A stretch of DNA of 64,000 nt from Streptomyces kurssanovii (GCF_014649695.1 NZ_BMTN01000013.1:62001-126000); one strand, 5' to 3'. Numbered from the stretch's first letter, positions 9,200-18,150 are shown. The notes: generated by a model not told the origin, from the sequence alone. A program made the numbers and translations.

Positions 9200-10783
9200 C
9201 TACCCGGGCCGCTGCGGCTCGCCCGTCGCCTTGAGCGCCAGCCACAGCTCCATGCGCACGTCCGGGTCGTCCAGTGAGCGGCCGAGGATCTCCTCCACCC
9301 GGCGCATCCGGTATCGCAGCGTGTGACGGTGCACGCCGAGGTCGGCCGCGGCGGCGTCCCACTGGCCGTGGCGCGACAGCCAGGCCCGCAGCGAGGCGAC
9401 GAGGTCGCCGCGGCCGGTCGCGTCGTGCTCGTGCAGCGCGCGGAGCATGCCGTCCGCGAACGCGCGCACCGCGTCGTCGCCGAGCAGGGGCACGATGGAT
9501 CCCGCCGCCAGCTCCTCGTGCTCCACGAGGGCGCGTCCGCGCCGCCGGGCGACCGAGAGCGCCTGCTCGGCCTGCTTGTACGCGCCGGCGGTCGCTGTCG
9601 GACCGGTGGGCGCGGAGAGTCCGACGTAGACCTCGGCCTCGTCGGCGTCCTTGTCCCCGAAGGCCGCCAGGCAGGCGGCGGCCACCGCTCCGCCGTCCAC
9701 GGCGAGCAGCACCGTGCGGCCCTCCGTCCCGTCGGGGACGGCGAGGAAGGTCTCCCCCGCCCGGCCGGCTGCCGACTCGACCGACTCGGCGAACGCGCTC
9801 AACGCCGCCGGCCGGTCACCCGCGCCGGTGTCCGGGTCGCCGGCGGTCTCGGCGATGAGCAGCCGGAACGGGGCATCCAGCAGCCCTCCGTACAGGTCAC
9901 CGGCGACGGCTCTGGCATGGTCCGGCTGGCCGGACAGCAGCATCCGCAACACCGCCGCGCCGAGCCGCTGTTCGGCGGCCTGCAGCGACCGGGACTGCTC
10001 CGTCGCCAGGGTCAGCAGGGCGACCGCCGAGTGCACGGCGTAGCGCTCCGCGGTCCCGAGCGGGGCCCCGGTGCCGACGGCGAGGGCGCCGCGGACCCGG
10101 CGCCCGGTGCCGAGCGACTGGAGCTCGACGCGGTCGTCGTCCTCCGTGCCGCCGACCACGGCGCTCGCGGGCGCGGCCCGCTCGCGCAGCCGCTCGACGT
10201 CGGCGGTGAGACGGGCCGCGCGCCGGGCCGCCCAGTCGGGCGCGGCGGCGACGACGGCGCCGGAGGTGTCGTACAGCGCCGCCCAACCGTCGATGTGCGC
10301 GGCGAGCCGCGCGACGACGGCACCGGGCCCCTCGGTGAGCGCGGCCCGCGTCAGCTCGCGCTGTGCCTCGAACCCGGCGGTCACGGCCCGGTACTGGTCG
10401 GCGGCGATGGCCGCGGAGACGGCCTTGCTGATCGCGAGGAACGGGGTGCGGCGCGGCACTTCGAGCAGCGGCAGCCCCTCCTCCCTCGCGGCCTCGACGA
10501 GCGCCTCGGGAATGTCCTCGTAGTAGACGCCGACCGCGAAGCCCAGACCGACGACTCCCGCGCCGACCAGCCTGCGCACATAGCGGCGCATGGCCTCGCG
10601 GTCCTCCGCGTCGAGGGTCATGGCGGTGACGAGCAGCAGCTCGCCGCCCTCCATGTACGGCACGGGGTCGGCGAGCTCGCTGACGTGTGCCCACCGCACC
10701 GGTGTCTCGAGCCGGTCCTCTCCGGCGCGCACGGTGAGTTTCAGCGCCGAGTGCTGGACGAGCGAGGCGAGGGTGGGCGGCAT
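9200..10783 (-). CDS. PucR family transcriptional regulator
   Basis: The 527-residue protein has the PucR architecture. An amino-terminal PucR-like sensor domain runs from MPPTLASLVQH through WAHVSELADPVPYMEGGELLLVTAM. A central GGDEF-like/CdaR segment follows, and then a carboxy-terminal HTH_30 domain (LGVHRHTLRYRMRRVEEILGR). PucR-type proteins control purine, GABA or amino acid catabolism; GabR of Corynebacterium glutamicum, an activator of GABA use, is of this type. The nearby gabT and aldehyde dehydrogenase make a similar role plausible, but that is inference. The start at 10783 opens the conserved domain directly. Confidence 0.88.
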   Translation of the reverse strand: MPPTLASLVQHSALKLTVRAGEDRLETPVRWAHVSELADPVPYMEGGELLLVTAMTLDAEDREAMRRYVRRLVGAGVVGLGFAVGVYYEDIPEALVEAAREEGLPLLEVPRRTPFLAISKAVSAAIAADQYRAVTAGFEAQRELTRAALTEGPGAVVARLAAHIDGWAALYDTSGAVVAAAPDWAARRAARLTADVERLRERAAPASAVVGGTEDDDRVELQSLGTGRRVRGALAVGTGAPLGTAERYAVHSAVALLTLATEQSRSLQAAEQRLGAAVLRMLLSGQPDHARAVAGDLYGGLLDAPFRLLIAETAGDPDTGAGDRPAALSAFAESVESAAGRAGETFLAVPDGTEGRTVLLAVDGGAVAAACLAAFGDKDADEAEVYVGLSAPTGPTATAGAYKQAEQALSVARRRGRALVEHEELAAGSIVPLLGDDAVRAFADGMLRALHEHDATGRGDLVASLRAWLSRHGQWDAAAADLGVHRHTLRYRMRRVEEILGRSLDDPDVRMELWLALKATGEPQRPG

Positions 10784-10805
10784 GAGACCTGGGGCCCTTC
10801 GAAAG

Positions 10806-10833
10806 GGGACGGCGGTTCGGATTTCGCCGTCCC
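10806..10833 (-). terminator. hairpin between the TraG-like gene and pucR
   Basis: GGGACGGCG (10806-10814) pairs perfectly with CGCCGTCCC (10825-10833) around a 10-nt loop. It lies about 110 bp beyond the stop of the TraG-like gene and 23 bp before the pucR start. It may terminate the upstream transcript, or act in the pucR leader or as an operator. Confidence 0.4.
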
Positions 10834-10943
10834 GTATGAACGGCGTACCTCGATTCTGCCAGGGCGTAGCAGTCACCGGCCGTCGACCGTCCCCCGCCGA
10901 GATACCGGCCGCCCCCACTCGGCCGCGCCGCCGGTGTCCCCGC

Positions 10944-13253
10944 TCAGGTCCGCAGGTCCACCAGCAGCGGCGGCGCGTGCTCCCCCCGTACGGACGTCAG
11001 CGACAGCACCGCGTGGCCCGCGGGCACCGAGTGCGCGAGGTCGGACGCCGACCAGCGGGCCCGTTCGACCTCACGCACGGTGACGGCCTCCGCGGTGGCC
11101 GCCTTTCCGGTGACCAGGCGGCGCATCATGTGCAGCGCCTTGGTGAGGGGCTCGTCGGAGATGATCTGCCGGTTGGTGACGTCGCGGGTCTGGACCCACT
11201 CGGTGCCCCAGGTCTCCGCGAACCTGCCACCGTCCCAGGGGGCGAGGCCGGAGAAGGCCATCCGGCAGCCGACGGCGCCGAGCAGGGGGCCGCGCAGCGG
11301 CTCGGGCACGTCCTCGAGGGTGCGCAGTGAGAGGACGACGCCGGCGTTGGCGGAGCGCAGCCGTTGCAGCGCGCGCACCGAGTCGGCGGTGACCGTGCTG
11401 GTGGCGTCGTCCAGTACGAGACAGGCGAAGAGCGAGCGGTCGGAGCGGGTGAGCGCCGCCTCGGTGAACTGGGCGAGCACCAGCCGGGCGATGATCCGGG
11501 AGGCCTCGGCGTGGCCGCGCTCCGGCAGGTCGACGCGGACCCGCAGCGGGTGCTCGATGGCGCGCAGCGAGAACGTCCGCCCCTCGCCGTCGCTACGGAA
11601 GAACGAGGCGAACGCCGGCCGGTCGAGGAAGGCGATCCGTTCCGCGAGGAGCACCCCGATGTCGTCCCCCCGGGCCGACTGCCGTTCCCGGGCGTCCAGT
11701 TCACGCAGCTGCGACGCCTCCCCCACCTGTTCGAGGGCCGTGCGCAGCGCGGTGAACGCGGCCGGCGCGCCGCCGAGCAGTTCCCGCAGTTCGGCGACGG
11801 CGGGGAAGTGTCCGTGCACACACCGGTAGGGGCCGATGAGCTGGGCCAGCGCGGTCGCGGCGCGCCGGCTGTCGCCGCCGGGCAGACCGGCGGCGAGGTC
11901 CCCGACGAGCGCCTCCGCCAGGATCCGGGCGGCCTCGTCCGGATCCTCCGCACCGCCGTAGAGGTCGAGGTCATGGGTCGATTCCGGGCGGCCGACGGAG
12001 ACCACGAGGTCGAAGTCGCCGTCCGTGGCGACGGCGGCCCCGTGGGCGGTGACGGCCACGACGGCGGCGCGATTGGCGAGCGCCAGCAGACACAGGGACT
12101 CGACGACTGGCCGTACGAGCCGCACGCTCTTGCCGGATCCGGACGGCCCGACGGCGAGCAAGGAGGTGCCGAGCAGGGCGGGTTCCAGGGCGACGCCGGT
12201 GGTGCGGCGGGCGTACGGGTTGCGTGCGTCGTCGACGACGGTGCCGATCTTGACCTGGCCGGTCGCCAGGTCGTGCGTCGCGGTGCGCACCGGCAGGTCC
12301 CGCAGGCCCGACGGGTGGGCGCAGGCTGCGGGGCCGTGCCGTCGCACGGTCTCGGCGAAGGCGGCGAGCCGCTCCGGCCGGGCGTGGACGCCCTGCCACG
12401 CGCGCCGGATCCGCGCGTAGTCCACGTCGCCGAGGGTGCCGGCCCGGGCCGCCTCGGCGAGCCGGTCGGCGGCCTCGGCCAGCCCCGCGCTGCGCAGCTC
12501 CGGCCACTCGGCGGGGTCCTGCGGCGGTGGCGGGGCGTCGGCCACCGGTCCCGCCGCCCTCGCGCGCCTGCGCCGCACGACCGGCCACGTGCCGGCCCGG
12601 CCGACCACGGCGACGACCGTCGCCGCGAGGAGCACGTAATAAAGGTTCGAGAACCAGGTGAGATAAGTGACGGTCCGCGGCATTTCACGCCAGACGCCCG
12701 GCAGGAACACGAACAGCGGCCACAGCGGCACTCCGTACCGCTGCCAAACCTCCTGCCAGTTCCCGACCCGGCCGAAGCCGATGGCAAGCAGTCCGAGCAC
12801 AAGGCCGTAATAGACATAGCTGACCAGGACATACAGCGCGAAGTCCGGATGCTCGGGCAGCCACGAGTTGTCGGGGACCAGCCAAAGCATGGGCAGCAGC
12901 CACCAGTTGTCGACGAAGAACCACCATCCCTCGAGGTAGCGGTTCCACAGCAGGGACCAGAGCAGCCACCCGCACAGGTAGGCGACGAAGGCTCCGCCGA
13001 AGAGCTGCCGGGCGGGGACGAGGTCAGGTTCCTCTTCGGGGCGGTCACGGTGGCCCAGCCGCCAGATCCCGGGGGCCGCGGCGGGCCGGGGCACGCGGAG
13101 CCACTCCGCGACCTTGGGCCGGGTGGCCGGGGCATGGCCGGGCCGGGCGGGGGTGCCGGGCGGCACGGACGGTACCTCCGCCGGTGGACCGGCGGGACGT
13201 GGCACGGGATTGGCGCGTGTGCCTCGTGCGTCGTATGTGCCTTCGGATTCCAT
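10944..13253 (-). CDS. membrane-anchored TraG/VirD4-like ATP-binding protein
   Basis: The 769-residue protein starts with a Pro-rich stretch, followed between about residues 85 and 225 by four to five membrane segments rich in Trp and Tyr. A cytoplasmic ATPase domain follows with Walker A GPSGSGKS, Walker B LFACLVLDDAT and a TraG/TraD-like ending. Coupling-type ATPases of this class pump DNA or protein through membranes, but no conjugation genes, relaxase or other secretion genes are nearby. Amino acids in the membrane part make the DNA locally less GC-rich. It is divergent from gabT. The role is unknown, and coupling to a type VII-like or DNA transfer process is only a possibility. Confidence 0.72.
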   Translation of the reverse strand: MESEGTYDARGTRANPVPRPAGPPAEVPSVPPGTPARPGHAPATRPKVAEWLRVPRPAAAPGIWRLGHRDRPEEEPDLVPARQLFGGAFVAYLCGWLLWSLLWNRYLEGWWFFVDNWWLLPMLWLVPDNSWLPEHPDFALYVLVSYVYYGLVLGLLAIGFGRVGNWQEVWQRYGVPLWPLFVFLPGVWREMPRTVTYLTWFSNLYYVLLAATVVAVVGRAGTWPVVRRRRARAAGPVADAPPPPQDPAEWPELRSAGLAEAADRLAEAARAGTLGDVDYARIRRAWQGVHARPERLAAFAETVRRHGPAACAHPSGLRDLPVRTATHDLATGQVKIGTVVDDARNPYARRTTGVALEPALLGTSLLAVGPSGSGKSVRLVRPVVESLCLLALANRAAVVAVTAHGAAVATDGDFDLVVSVGRPESTHDLDLYGGAEDPDEAARILAEALVGDLAAGLPGGDSRRAATALAQLIGPYRCVHGHFPAVAELRELLGGAPAAFTALRTALEQVGEASQLRELDARERQSARGDDIGVLLAERIAFLDRPAFASFFRSDGEGRTFSLRAIEHPLRVRVDLPERGHAEASRIIARLVLAQFTEAALTRSDRSLFACLVLDDATSTVTADSVRALQRLRSANAGVVLSLRTLEDVPEPLRGPLLGAVGCRMAFSGLAPWDGGRFAETWGTEWVQTRDVTNRQIISDEPLTKALHMMRRLVTGKAATAEAVTVREVERARWSASDLAHSVPAGHAVLSLTSVRGEHAPPLLVDLRT

Positions 13254-13571
13254 GAACCGCTGCCCCCTGACCAGCCAGGCCCGCTCTCTGCACGGTCAAT
13301 CTAGTGCGTGCGCCCGTGGGCGGACGGCACACCGGGCCATGATCCCGTGTCCCGCCGGGCCCATGGGCTCCGTGCCGTGCGGAACCGGCCGGATTTCGCC
13401 CTCTCCTGCGCGTCCTGCGCCCCCGGGACCGGGCACGCCCACGGGCCTATGGCCGCGGCGGACAACGACACACCCCCAATACTCCCGATCGGCGCATGCC
13501 CGCACCGGCGCGACGCCCCTAGCCTGCGGAGAAAGACAACAAGCGTCCGGATACACCCCCAGGAGCCCCTC
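13254..13571. promoter_or_regulatory. divergent promoter region of gabT and the TraG-like gene
   Basis: 318 bp between divergent genes. A TAGCCT hexamer around 13520 is a possible -10 element for gabT, and AGGAG at 13561-13565 is a well-placed ribosome binding site (6 nt before the ATG). No clear operator was recognised. Confidence 0.4.
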
Positions 13572-14906
13572 ATGACCGCAATCCCGCAGGAGCGCCGCGT
13601 CGTCACCGCCATCCCCGGCCCGAAGTCGATCGAGCTGCAGGCCCGCCGTACCGCGACGGTCGCCGGCGGGGTGGGGTCCGTGCTGCCCGTGTTCACGGCT
13701 CGCGCGGGAGGCGGGATCATCGAGGACGTCGACGGCAACCGCCTGATCGACTTCGGCTCCGGCATCGCCGTGACCTCGGTCGGCGCCTCCGCGGAGGCCG
13801 TCGTACGCCGGGCGAGCGCCCAGCTCCAGAACTTCACGCACACCTGCTTCATGGTGACGCCGTACGAGGGCTACGTGGAGGTCTGCGAGGCGCTCGCCGA
13901 GCTGACCCCGGGCGACCACGCCAAGAAGTCGGCGCTGTTCAACTCGGGCGCCGAGGCGGTCGAGAACGCCGTCAAGATCGCGCGTGCCCACACCAAGCGC
14001 CAGGCGGTCGTCGTCTTCGACCACGGCTACCACGGCCGCACCAACCTCACGATGGCGCTGACCGCCAAGAACATGCCGTACAAGCACGGCTTCGGCCCGT
14101 TCGCGCCCGAGGTGTACCGCGTGCCCGTGGCGTACGGCTACCGCTGGCCGACCGGCCCGGAGAACTGCGGCCCCGAGGCCGCGGCACAGGCCATCGACCA
14201 GATCACCAAGCAGATCGGCCCGGAGAACGTCGCCGCGATCATCATCGAGCCGGTGCTCGGCGAGGGCGGCTTCATCGAGCCGGCCAAGGGCTTCCTGCCC
14301 GCGATCGTGAAGTTCGCGAACGACAACGGCATCGTCTTCGTCGCCGACGAGATCCAGTCCGGCTTCTGCCGGACCGGCCAGTGGTTCGCGTGTGAGGACG
14401 AGGGCGTCGTCCCCGACCTGATCACCACGGCCAAGGGCATCGCCGGCGGTCTGCCGCTGGCCGCCGTCACCGGCCGCGCCGAGATCATGGACGCCGCGCA
14501 CGCCGGCGGCCTCGGCGGCACCTACGGCGGCAACCCGGTGGCCTGCGCCGGTGCGCTGGGCTCCATCGAGACGATGAAGGAACTGGACCTCAACGGCAAG
14601 GCGCAGCGGATCGAGGAAGTCATGAAGGGCCGCCTGACCGCGATGCAGGAGAAGTACGACATCGTCGGCGACATCCGCGGCCGCGGTGCGATGATCGCGA
14701 TCGAGCTGGTGAAGGACCCCGCGACGAAGGAGCCCAACGCCGAGGCGGCCGGCGCGCTCGCCAAGGCGTGCCACGCGGAGGGCCTGCTCGTCCTCACGTG
14801 CGGCACCTACGGCAACGTGCTCCGCTTCCTGCCCCCGCTGGTGATCGGCGAGGACCTGCTGAACGAGGGTCTCGACATCCTCGAGCAGGCGTTCGCCCGC
14901 GTCTGA
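13572..14906 (+). CDS. gabT: 4-aminobutyrate-2-oxoglutarate transaminase
   Basis: PLP-dependent class III aminotransferase that converts GABA and 2-oxoglutarate to succinate semialdehyde and glutamate. The 444-residue product shows NSGAEAVENAVKIAR (cofactor phosphate), HGYHGRT, VADEIQSGF with Asp259, and the Schiff-base Lys288 in TTAKGIAGG. It ends with FLPPLVIGEDLLNEGLDILEQA. The ATG at 13572 has AGGAG 6 nt upstream; the longer frame reading from 13308 is not coding. It completes the GABA end of the polyamine pathway encoded 5-18 kb downstream and pairs logically with the aldehyde dehydrogenase at 6.5-7.9 kb. Confidence 0.95.
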   Translation: MTAIPQERRVVTAIPGPKSIELQARRTATVAGGVGSVLPVFTARAGGGIIEDVDGNRLIDFGSGIAVTSVGASAEAVVRRASAQLQNFTHTCFMVTPYEGYVEVCEALAELTPGDHAKKSALFNSGAEAVENAVKIARAHTKRQAVVVFDHGYHGRTNLTMALTAKNMPYKHGFGPFAPEVYRVPVAYGYRWPTGPENCGPEAAAQAIDQITKQIGPENVAAIIIEPVLGEGGFIEPAKGFLPAIVKFANDNGIVFVADEIQSGFCRTGQWFACEDEGVVPDLITTAKGIAGGLPLAAVTGRAEIMDAAHAGGLGGTYGGNPVACAGALGSIETMKELDLNGKAQRIEEVMKGRLTAMQEKYDIVGDIRGRGAMIAIELVKDPATKEPNAEAAGALAKACHAEGLLVLTCGTYGNVLRFLPPLVIGEDLLNEGLDILEQAFARV

Positions 14907-15215
14907 CCGGCGGCGACGGAGCCACTCTGTGAAGAAGCTGTGGGGGGCCGATGGCGGGATGGAGATCCGGCTGTTGGTCCCCTTCCGCCTGACGTACGGT
15001 TTCCGCAGATGAGAGAAACACCCCGCTCGCAGGAGACTGCGGGCGATCCCAGGCCGGAGCCTCCCCAGCCCCGACCTGGTCGTGCCCTCGCGCACACCAC
15101 TGGAGCTGCAGGCTCCGGAACTCCTCACCGATCGGATGGCCGCCCGCCCCAAACCCCCCGGGGCGCGCGGCAAACCGGTCCGGCCGGCCACCTCGGAACC
15201 ACCCCCCCTGTTCCG
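14907..15215. other. intergenic region between gabT and the PAP2 gene
   Basis: 309 bp. An open frame continuous with the downstream gene crosses it, but its third-position GC is only about two thirds, so I treat it as untranslated. A small hairpin with a GAGA loop lies at 15028-15041 (CGCAG/CTGCG) and may be a weak terminator for gabT. Confidence 0.4.
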
Positions 15216-15827
15216 ATGTGGCCGGCCTCCCGGCGTTCCTGGGCCGCCGTCCTCCTCTGCGTGACGCTCTTCGGGGTGATCACCTGGCAGGTGGCCGTCG
15301 AGGGACCTCTGTTCTCCGCGGACGTGCGACTGGGCCGTGCCCTGTTCGGCGCCGGGCCCGCCACCCTCACCGGACTCCTCGCCGATCTCGGCAGCACGGC
15401 CGTCGCGCCGCCGGTGCTCGCGGCGGCGGTCGGACACGCCCTGCTGCGTGAGAGACGGCGCTGGGTCCCGGCGCTGGCCGCCCTGGCCGCGATGGCGGCG
15501 GTGCCCGCGCTGGTCGTCCCGCTGAAGCTGTGGATCGCCCGTCCCGCCCCCCTGGAGCCGGGCACCGGCTGGTACCCGTCGGGCCACGCGGCCACCGCGA
15601 TGGTCGCCTACTGCGGGGCCGCGCTGCTCGTCACGCCGTACCTGCGCCGGAAATGGGCGATGCCCGCCGCGGGCGTGCTCACCCTTGCGACGGGCATCGG
15701 TCTGGTGCTGCGCGGCTACCACTGGCCGCTGGACGTGCTCGGCAGCCTGTGCCTCTTCGGGGCACTGCTGCCGTTCCTCAACTCCATCTGTAGGCGTCGA
15801 AGTTCCTCGAGAACTCGAACTGGTTGA
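15216..15827 (+). CDS. PAP2 family membrane phosphatase
   Basis: Type 2 phosphatidic acid phosphatase-like membrane enzyme of 203 residues with about five to six hydrophobic segments. The three PAP2 catalytic motifs are visible: KLWIARPAP, YPSGHAAT and RGYHWPLDVLGS with its conserved His. It probably removes phosphate from a lipid such as phosphatidate, PGP or undecaprenyl pyrophosphate at the outer face of the membrane. The start at 15216 is chosen by codon bias; no good ribosome binding site is seen. The last 50 bases run antisense into the 3' end of the chitinase gene, giving a basic, Ser/Arg-rich tail. Confidence 0.82.
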   Translation: MWPASRRSWAAVLLCVTLFGVITWQVAVEGPLFSADVRLGRALFGAGPATLTGLLADLGSTAVAPPVLAAAVGHALLRERRRWVPALAALAAMAAVPALVVPLKLWIARPAPLEPGTGWYPSGHAATAMVAYCGAALLVTPYLRRKWAMPAAGVLTLATGIGLVLRGYHWPLDVLGSLCLFGALLPFLNSICRRRSSSRTRTG

Positions 15828-17586
15828 AGCGGTCCCAGTTGATGGACCAGGTCATCAGGCCCCGCAGGGCCGGCCAGGTGCCGTGCGTCCGGTACGAGCC
15901 GCAGGCCGTGGCCAGCTTCTTCGTCAGGCAGTCGAGCGCCTTGTTGACCTCGGCGGGAGAGGTGTGGCCGTTGCCCGCCTGGGTGGAGGCCGGGAGTCCG
16001 ATCGCCACCTGCTCCGGCCGCAGGGCGGGGAAGAACTTCCCCTGGTCGCCGGCGACCGGGAAGCCGGTGAGGAGCATGTCGGTCATGGCGATGTGGAAGT
16101 CCGCGCCGCCCATGGAGTGGTACTGGTTGTCCAGGCCCATGATCGAGCCGGAGTTGTAGTCCTGGACGTGCAGCAGGGTGAGGTCGTCACGCAGGGCGTG
16201 GATGACCGGGAGGTACGCCCCGGCGCGCGGGTCCTGGCCGCCCCAGGGGCCGGAGCCGTAGTACTGGTACCCCAGCTGGACGAAGAAGGTCTCCGGGGCC
16301 ATGGTGAGCACGAAGTCCGGGCCGTACTTGGCCTTGAGGGTCTTGAGCGCCGAGATCAGATGGACGATCACGGGCGAGGTGGGGCTGCGGAAGTCGGTGT
16401 CGCCGGTGTTCAGTGACAGGGAGTGGCCCTCGAAGTCGATGTCGAGGCCGTCGAGGCCGTAGTCGTCGATGATCTTCGAGACCGACGTGACGAAGGCGTC
16501 GCGAGCGCCCGTCGTCGCGAGCTGCACCTGCCCGTTGGCGCCGCCGATGGAGATCAGTACCTTCTTTCCGGCGGCCTGCTTGGCCTTGATCGCCGCTTTG
16601 AAGTCGGCCTCCGACTCCACGTTCGGGCATTCGGCGACGGGGCAGAGCTTGAAGCGGATGTCGCCGGAGGTGACCGAGGTCGGTTCGCCGAAGGCGAGGT
16701 TGATGACGTCCCACGAGTCGGGGACGTCGGCCATGCGGGTGTAGCCGGAGCCGTTGGCGAAGCCGGCGTGCAGATAGCCGACGAGGGCGTGGGCGGGCAG
16801 ATCGCCGCCGGTGTCACCGCCGCCGGAGGTCGTCGTGGCGCTGACGGCGGGGGACTTGGGCGACTCACCCGCCTCATTGGCGGCGGAGACCTGGAAGGTG
16901 TAGGTCGTAGCGGCGGTCAGCCCGGTGACGGTGGCCGACGTGCCGCCGACGGTCGCGACCCGCGCGCCGTCCCGGTAGACGTGGTAACTGGTCGCGCCGG
17001 CCGAGGAGTTCCAGGTCAGCGGTACGGAGGTGGAGCCGGGGCTGCCGGCGCGCAGGCCGGCCGGCGCGGCCGGGACGGTGGCGGGGTCACCGCCGGGACC
17101 GAAGAGGGAGATGTCGTCGGCGTGGTAGGCGGGGGTGCCGTACCAGCCGTGGGTGTACAGCGTCACGGAGGTGGTGGAAGGCCCGGTGCGGAACGAGGTC
17201 GTCAGCTTCTGCCAACCCGGCGCCGACGCCGTCCAGGTGGAGACGTCGGTGGTCCCCGTGCCCGACGCGCCGAGGTAGACGTAACTCCCCTGGACCCAGC
17301 CGCTGAGCGTGTAGTCGGAGTTGGGCTTCACGGTGGCGGTCTGTGCGCACTTCGCGTTGTCGCTGCCGGCCGGGGTGGCCTTGAGGGCGGAGGTCCCGCC
17401 GTGGGTGGGCGAGGAGACGGCGACACCGCTGCCCGCGCTGCAGGTCCAGCCGGTGAGCCCGGCTTCGAAGCCTCCGTTGCGGGCAAGTTCGGTGTCGGCC
17501 GCGGCCGCCGACCCTGTGGTGGCGACGAGTCCTGTGACGGCGAGGACGGCTGCCGCAACGGCAGCCGTAAGTCTTGTGCGGTCCAC
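15778..17586 (-). CDS. chiB: secreted family 18 chitinase with carbohydrate-binding and fibronectin III modules
   Basis: Extracellular endo-acting chitin hydrolase. The 602-residue precursor has a signal peptide ending near GSAAAADT. A galactose-binding-type carbohydrate module (about residues 33-165) and a fibronectin III domain (about 175-255) follow. The GH18 barrel has the SIGG motif and catalytic DGLDIDFEG, where the final Glu is the acid/base. It ends with MTWSINWDRFN. The domain order and its place between polyamine genes and gabT match the chitinase I remember as ChiB in Streptomyces coelicolor, so the symbol rests on synteny. Expression is probably repressed by DasR (see the site at 17628-17661). 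Confidence 0.9.
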   Translation of the reverse strand: MDRTRLTAAVAAAVLAVTGLVATTGSAAAADTELARNGGFEAGLTGWTCSAGSGVAVSSPTHGGTSALKATPAGSDNAKCAQTATVKPNSDYTLSGWVQGSYVYLGASGTGTTDVSTWTASAPGWQKLTTSFRTGPSTTSVTLYTHGWYGTPAYHADDISLFGPGGDPATVPAAPAGLRAGSPGSTSVPLTWNSSAGATSYHVYRDGARVATVGGTSATVTGLTAATTYTFQVSAANEAGESPKSPAVSATTTSGGGDTGGDLPAHALVGYLHAGFANGSGYTRMADVPDSWDVINLAFGEPTSVTSGDIRFKLCPVAECPNVESEADFKAAIKAKQAAGKKVLISIGGANGQVQLATTGARDAFVTSVSKIIDDYGLDGLDIDFEGHSLSLNTGDTDFRSPTSPVIVHLISALKTLKAKYGPDFVLTMAPETFFVQLGYQYYGSGPWGGQDPRAGAYLPVIHALRDDLTLLHVQDYNSGSIMGLDNQYHSMGGADFHIAMTDMLLTGFPVAGDQGKFFPALRPEQVAIGLPASTQAGNGHTSPAEVNKALDCLTKKLATACGSYRTHGTWPALRGLMTWSINWDRFNQFEFSRNFDAYRWS

Positions 17587-17627
17587 AACAGCCTCCGGGC
17601 GTGGGGGGATTCGAGTGCGGCGGCCAC

Positions 17628-17661
17628 AACATGGTCCAGACCAATCGGGTTGTCAAGACCT
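17628..17661 (-). promoter_or_regulatory. chitinase promoter with DasR-type (dre) operator and 12-bp direct repeats
   Basis: On the minus strand a TTGACA -35 (17651-17656) is separated by 17 nt from CATGTT (17628-17633), giving a promoter 42 bp before the chitinase start. TGGTCCAGACCA at 17632-17643 is a nearly perfect dyad matching the DasR-responsive element core. A second related 12-mer, TTGTCAAGACCT, lies at 17650-17661, offset by 18 bp. Direct repeats over the -35 region are characteristic of Streptomyces chitinase promoters. N-acetylglucosamine-related control is therefore expected. Confidence 0.75.
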
Positions 17662-17691
17662 CTGGCCCTTCCCGGGCCGACCACGCCGCGC

Positions 17692-18150
17692 TCAGTCCCT
17701 GCCGCCGCGCGCGAGCCCCGCGGCGGCCTCGTGCATCGCGAGTTCGAGCAGTGAGGGATCGGTGAGTGTCCCTGAGCCGTCCGGAGGAATCAGCCAGCGC
17801 ACCCGGTCCGCCGTCCTGCCCGGATACGGCACGACGATCCACGTGCCCTGCCCCGCCGTCCGGATGCCCGTGCCCAGCCACCGCCCCGCGGTGCCGGGCG
17901 GTACGAAGAAGCCCATGCGGGACTCACCGAATCCGGAGAGCACCGGACCCGGCCGGTCGACCAGCCGGGTCAGCACATCGAGCGTGGGGTACGCCAGCTC
18001 CCCCGGCAGGATCAGTACGTCCCAGCGCCGGCCTGCCGGCAGGAGGGCGATCCCGTGCTGGTTCCGCTCCCACTCCCACCGGCAGGCCGCCGGATCCGGC
18101 GCCACCGCCGCCAGCCACTCCATCGCGATCCTGGCGCTCGCTTCGCTCAT
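17692..18150 (-). CDS. conserved hypothetical protein
   Basis: A 152-residue, probably cytoplasmic protein without signal peptide or membrane segments. Recognisable stretches are GIALLPAGRRWDVLILPG, RMGFFVPPGTAGRW and VRWLIPPDGSGTLTDPSLL, which remind me of the amino-terminal part of bifunctional primase/polymerase-like proteins found in Streptomyces. That resemblance is from memory and weak. The ATG at 18150 starts MSEASARIAMEWL; an upstream in-frame start at 18192 is less likely. It sits alone between the chitinase and polyamine oxidase genes. Function unknown. Confidence 0.7.
   Translation of the reverse strand: MSEASARIAMEWLAAVAPDPAACRWEWERNQHGIALLPAGRRWDVLILPGELAYPTLDVLTRLVDRPGPVLSGFGESRMGFFVPPGTAGRWLGTGIRTAGQGTWIVVPYPGRTADRVRWLIPPDGSGTLTDPSLLELAMHEAAAGLARGGRD

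Noticed and set aside
14940-15215. Longer amino terminus for the PAP2 protein
   Set aside because: Third-position GC drops to about 64% upstream of 15216, unlike the body of the gene.
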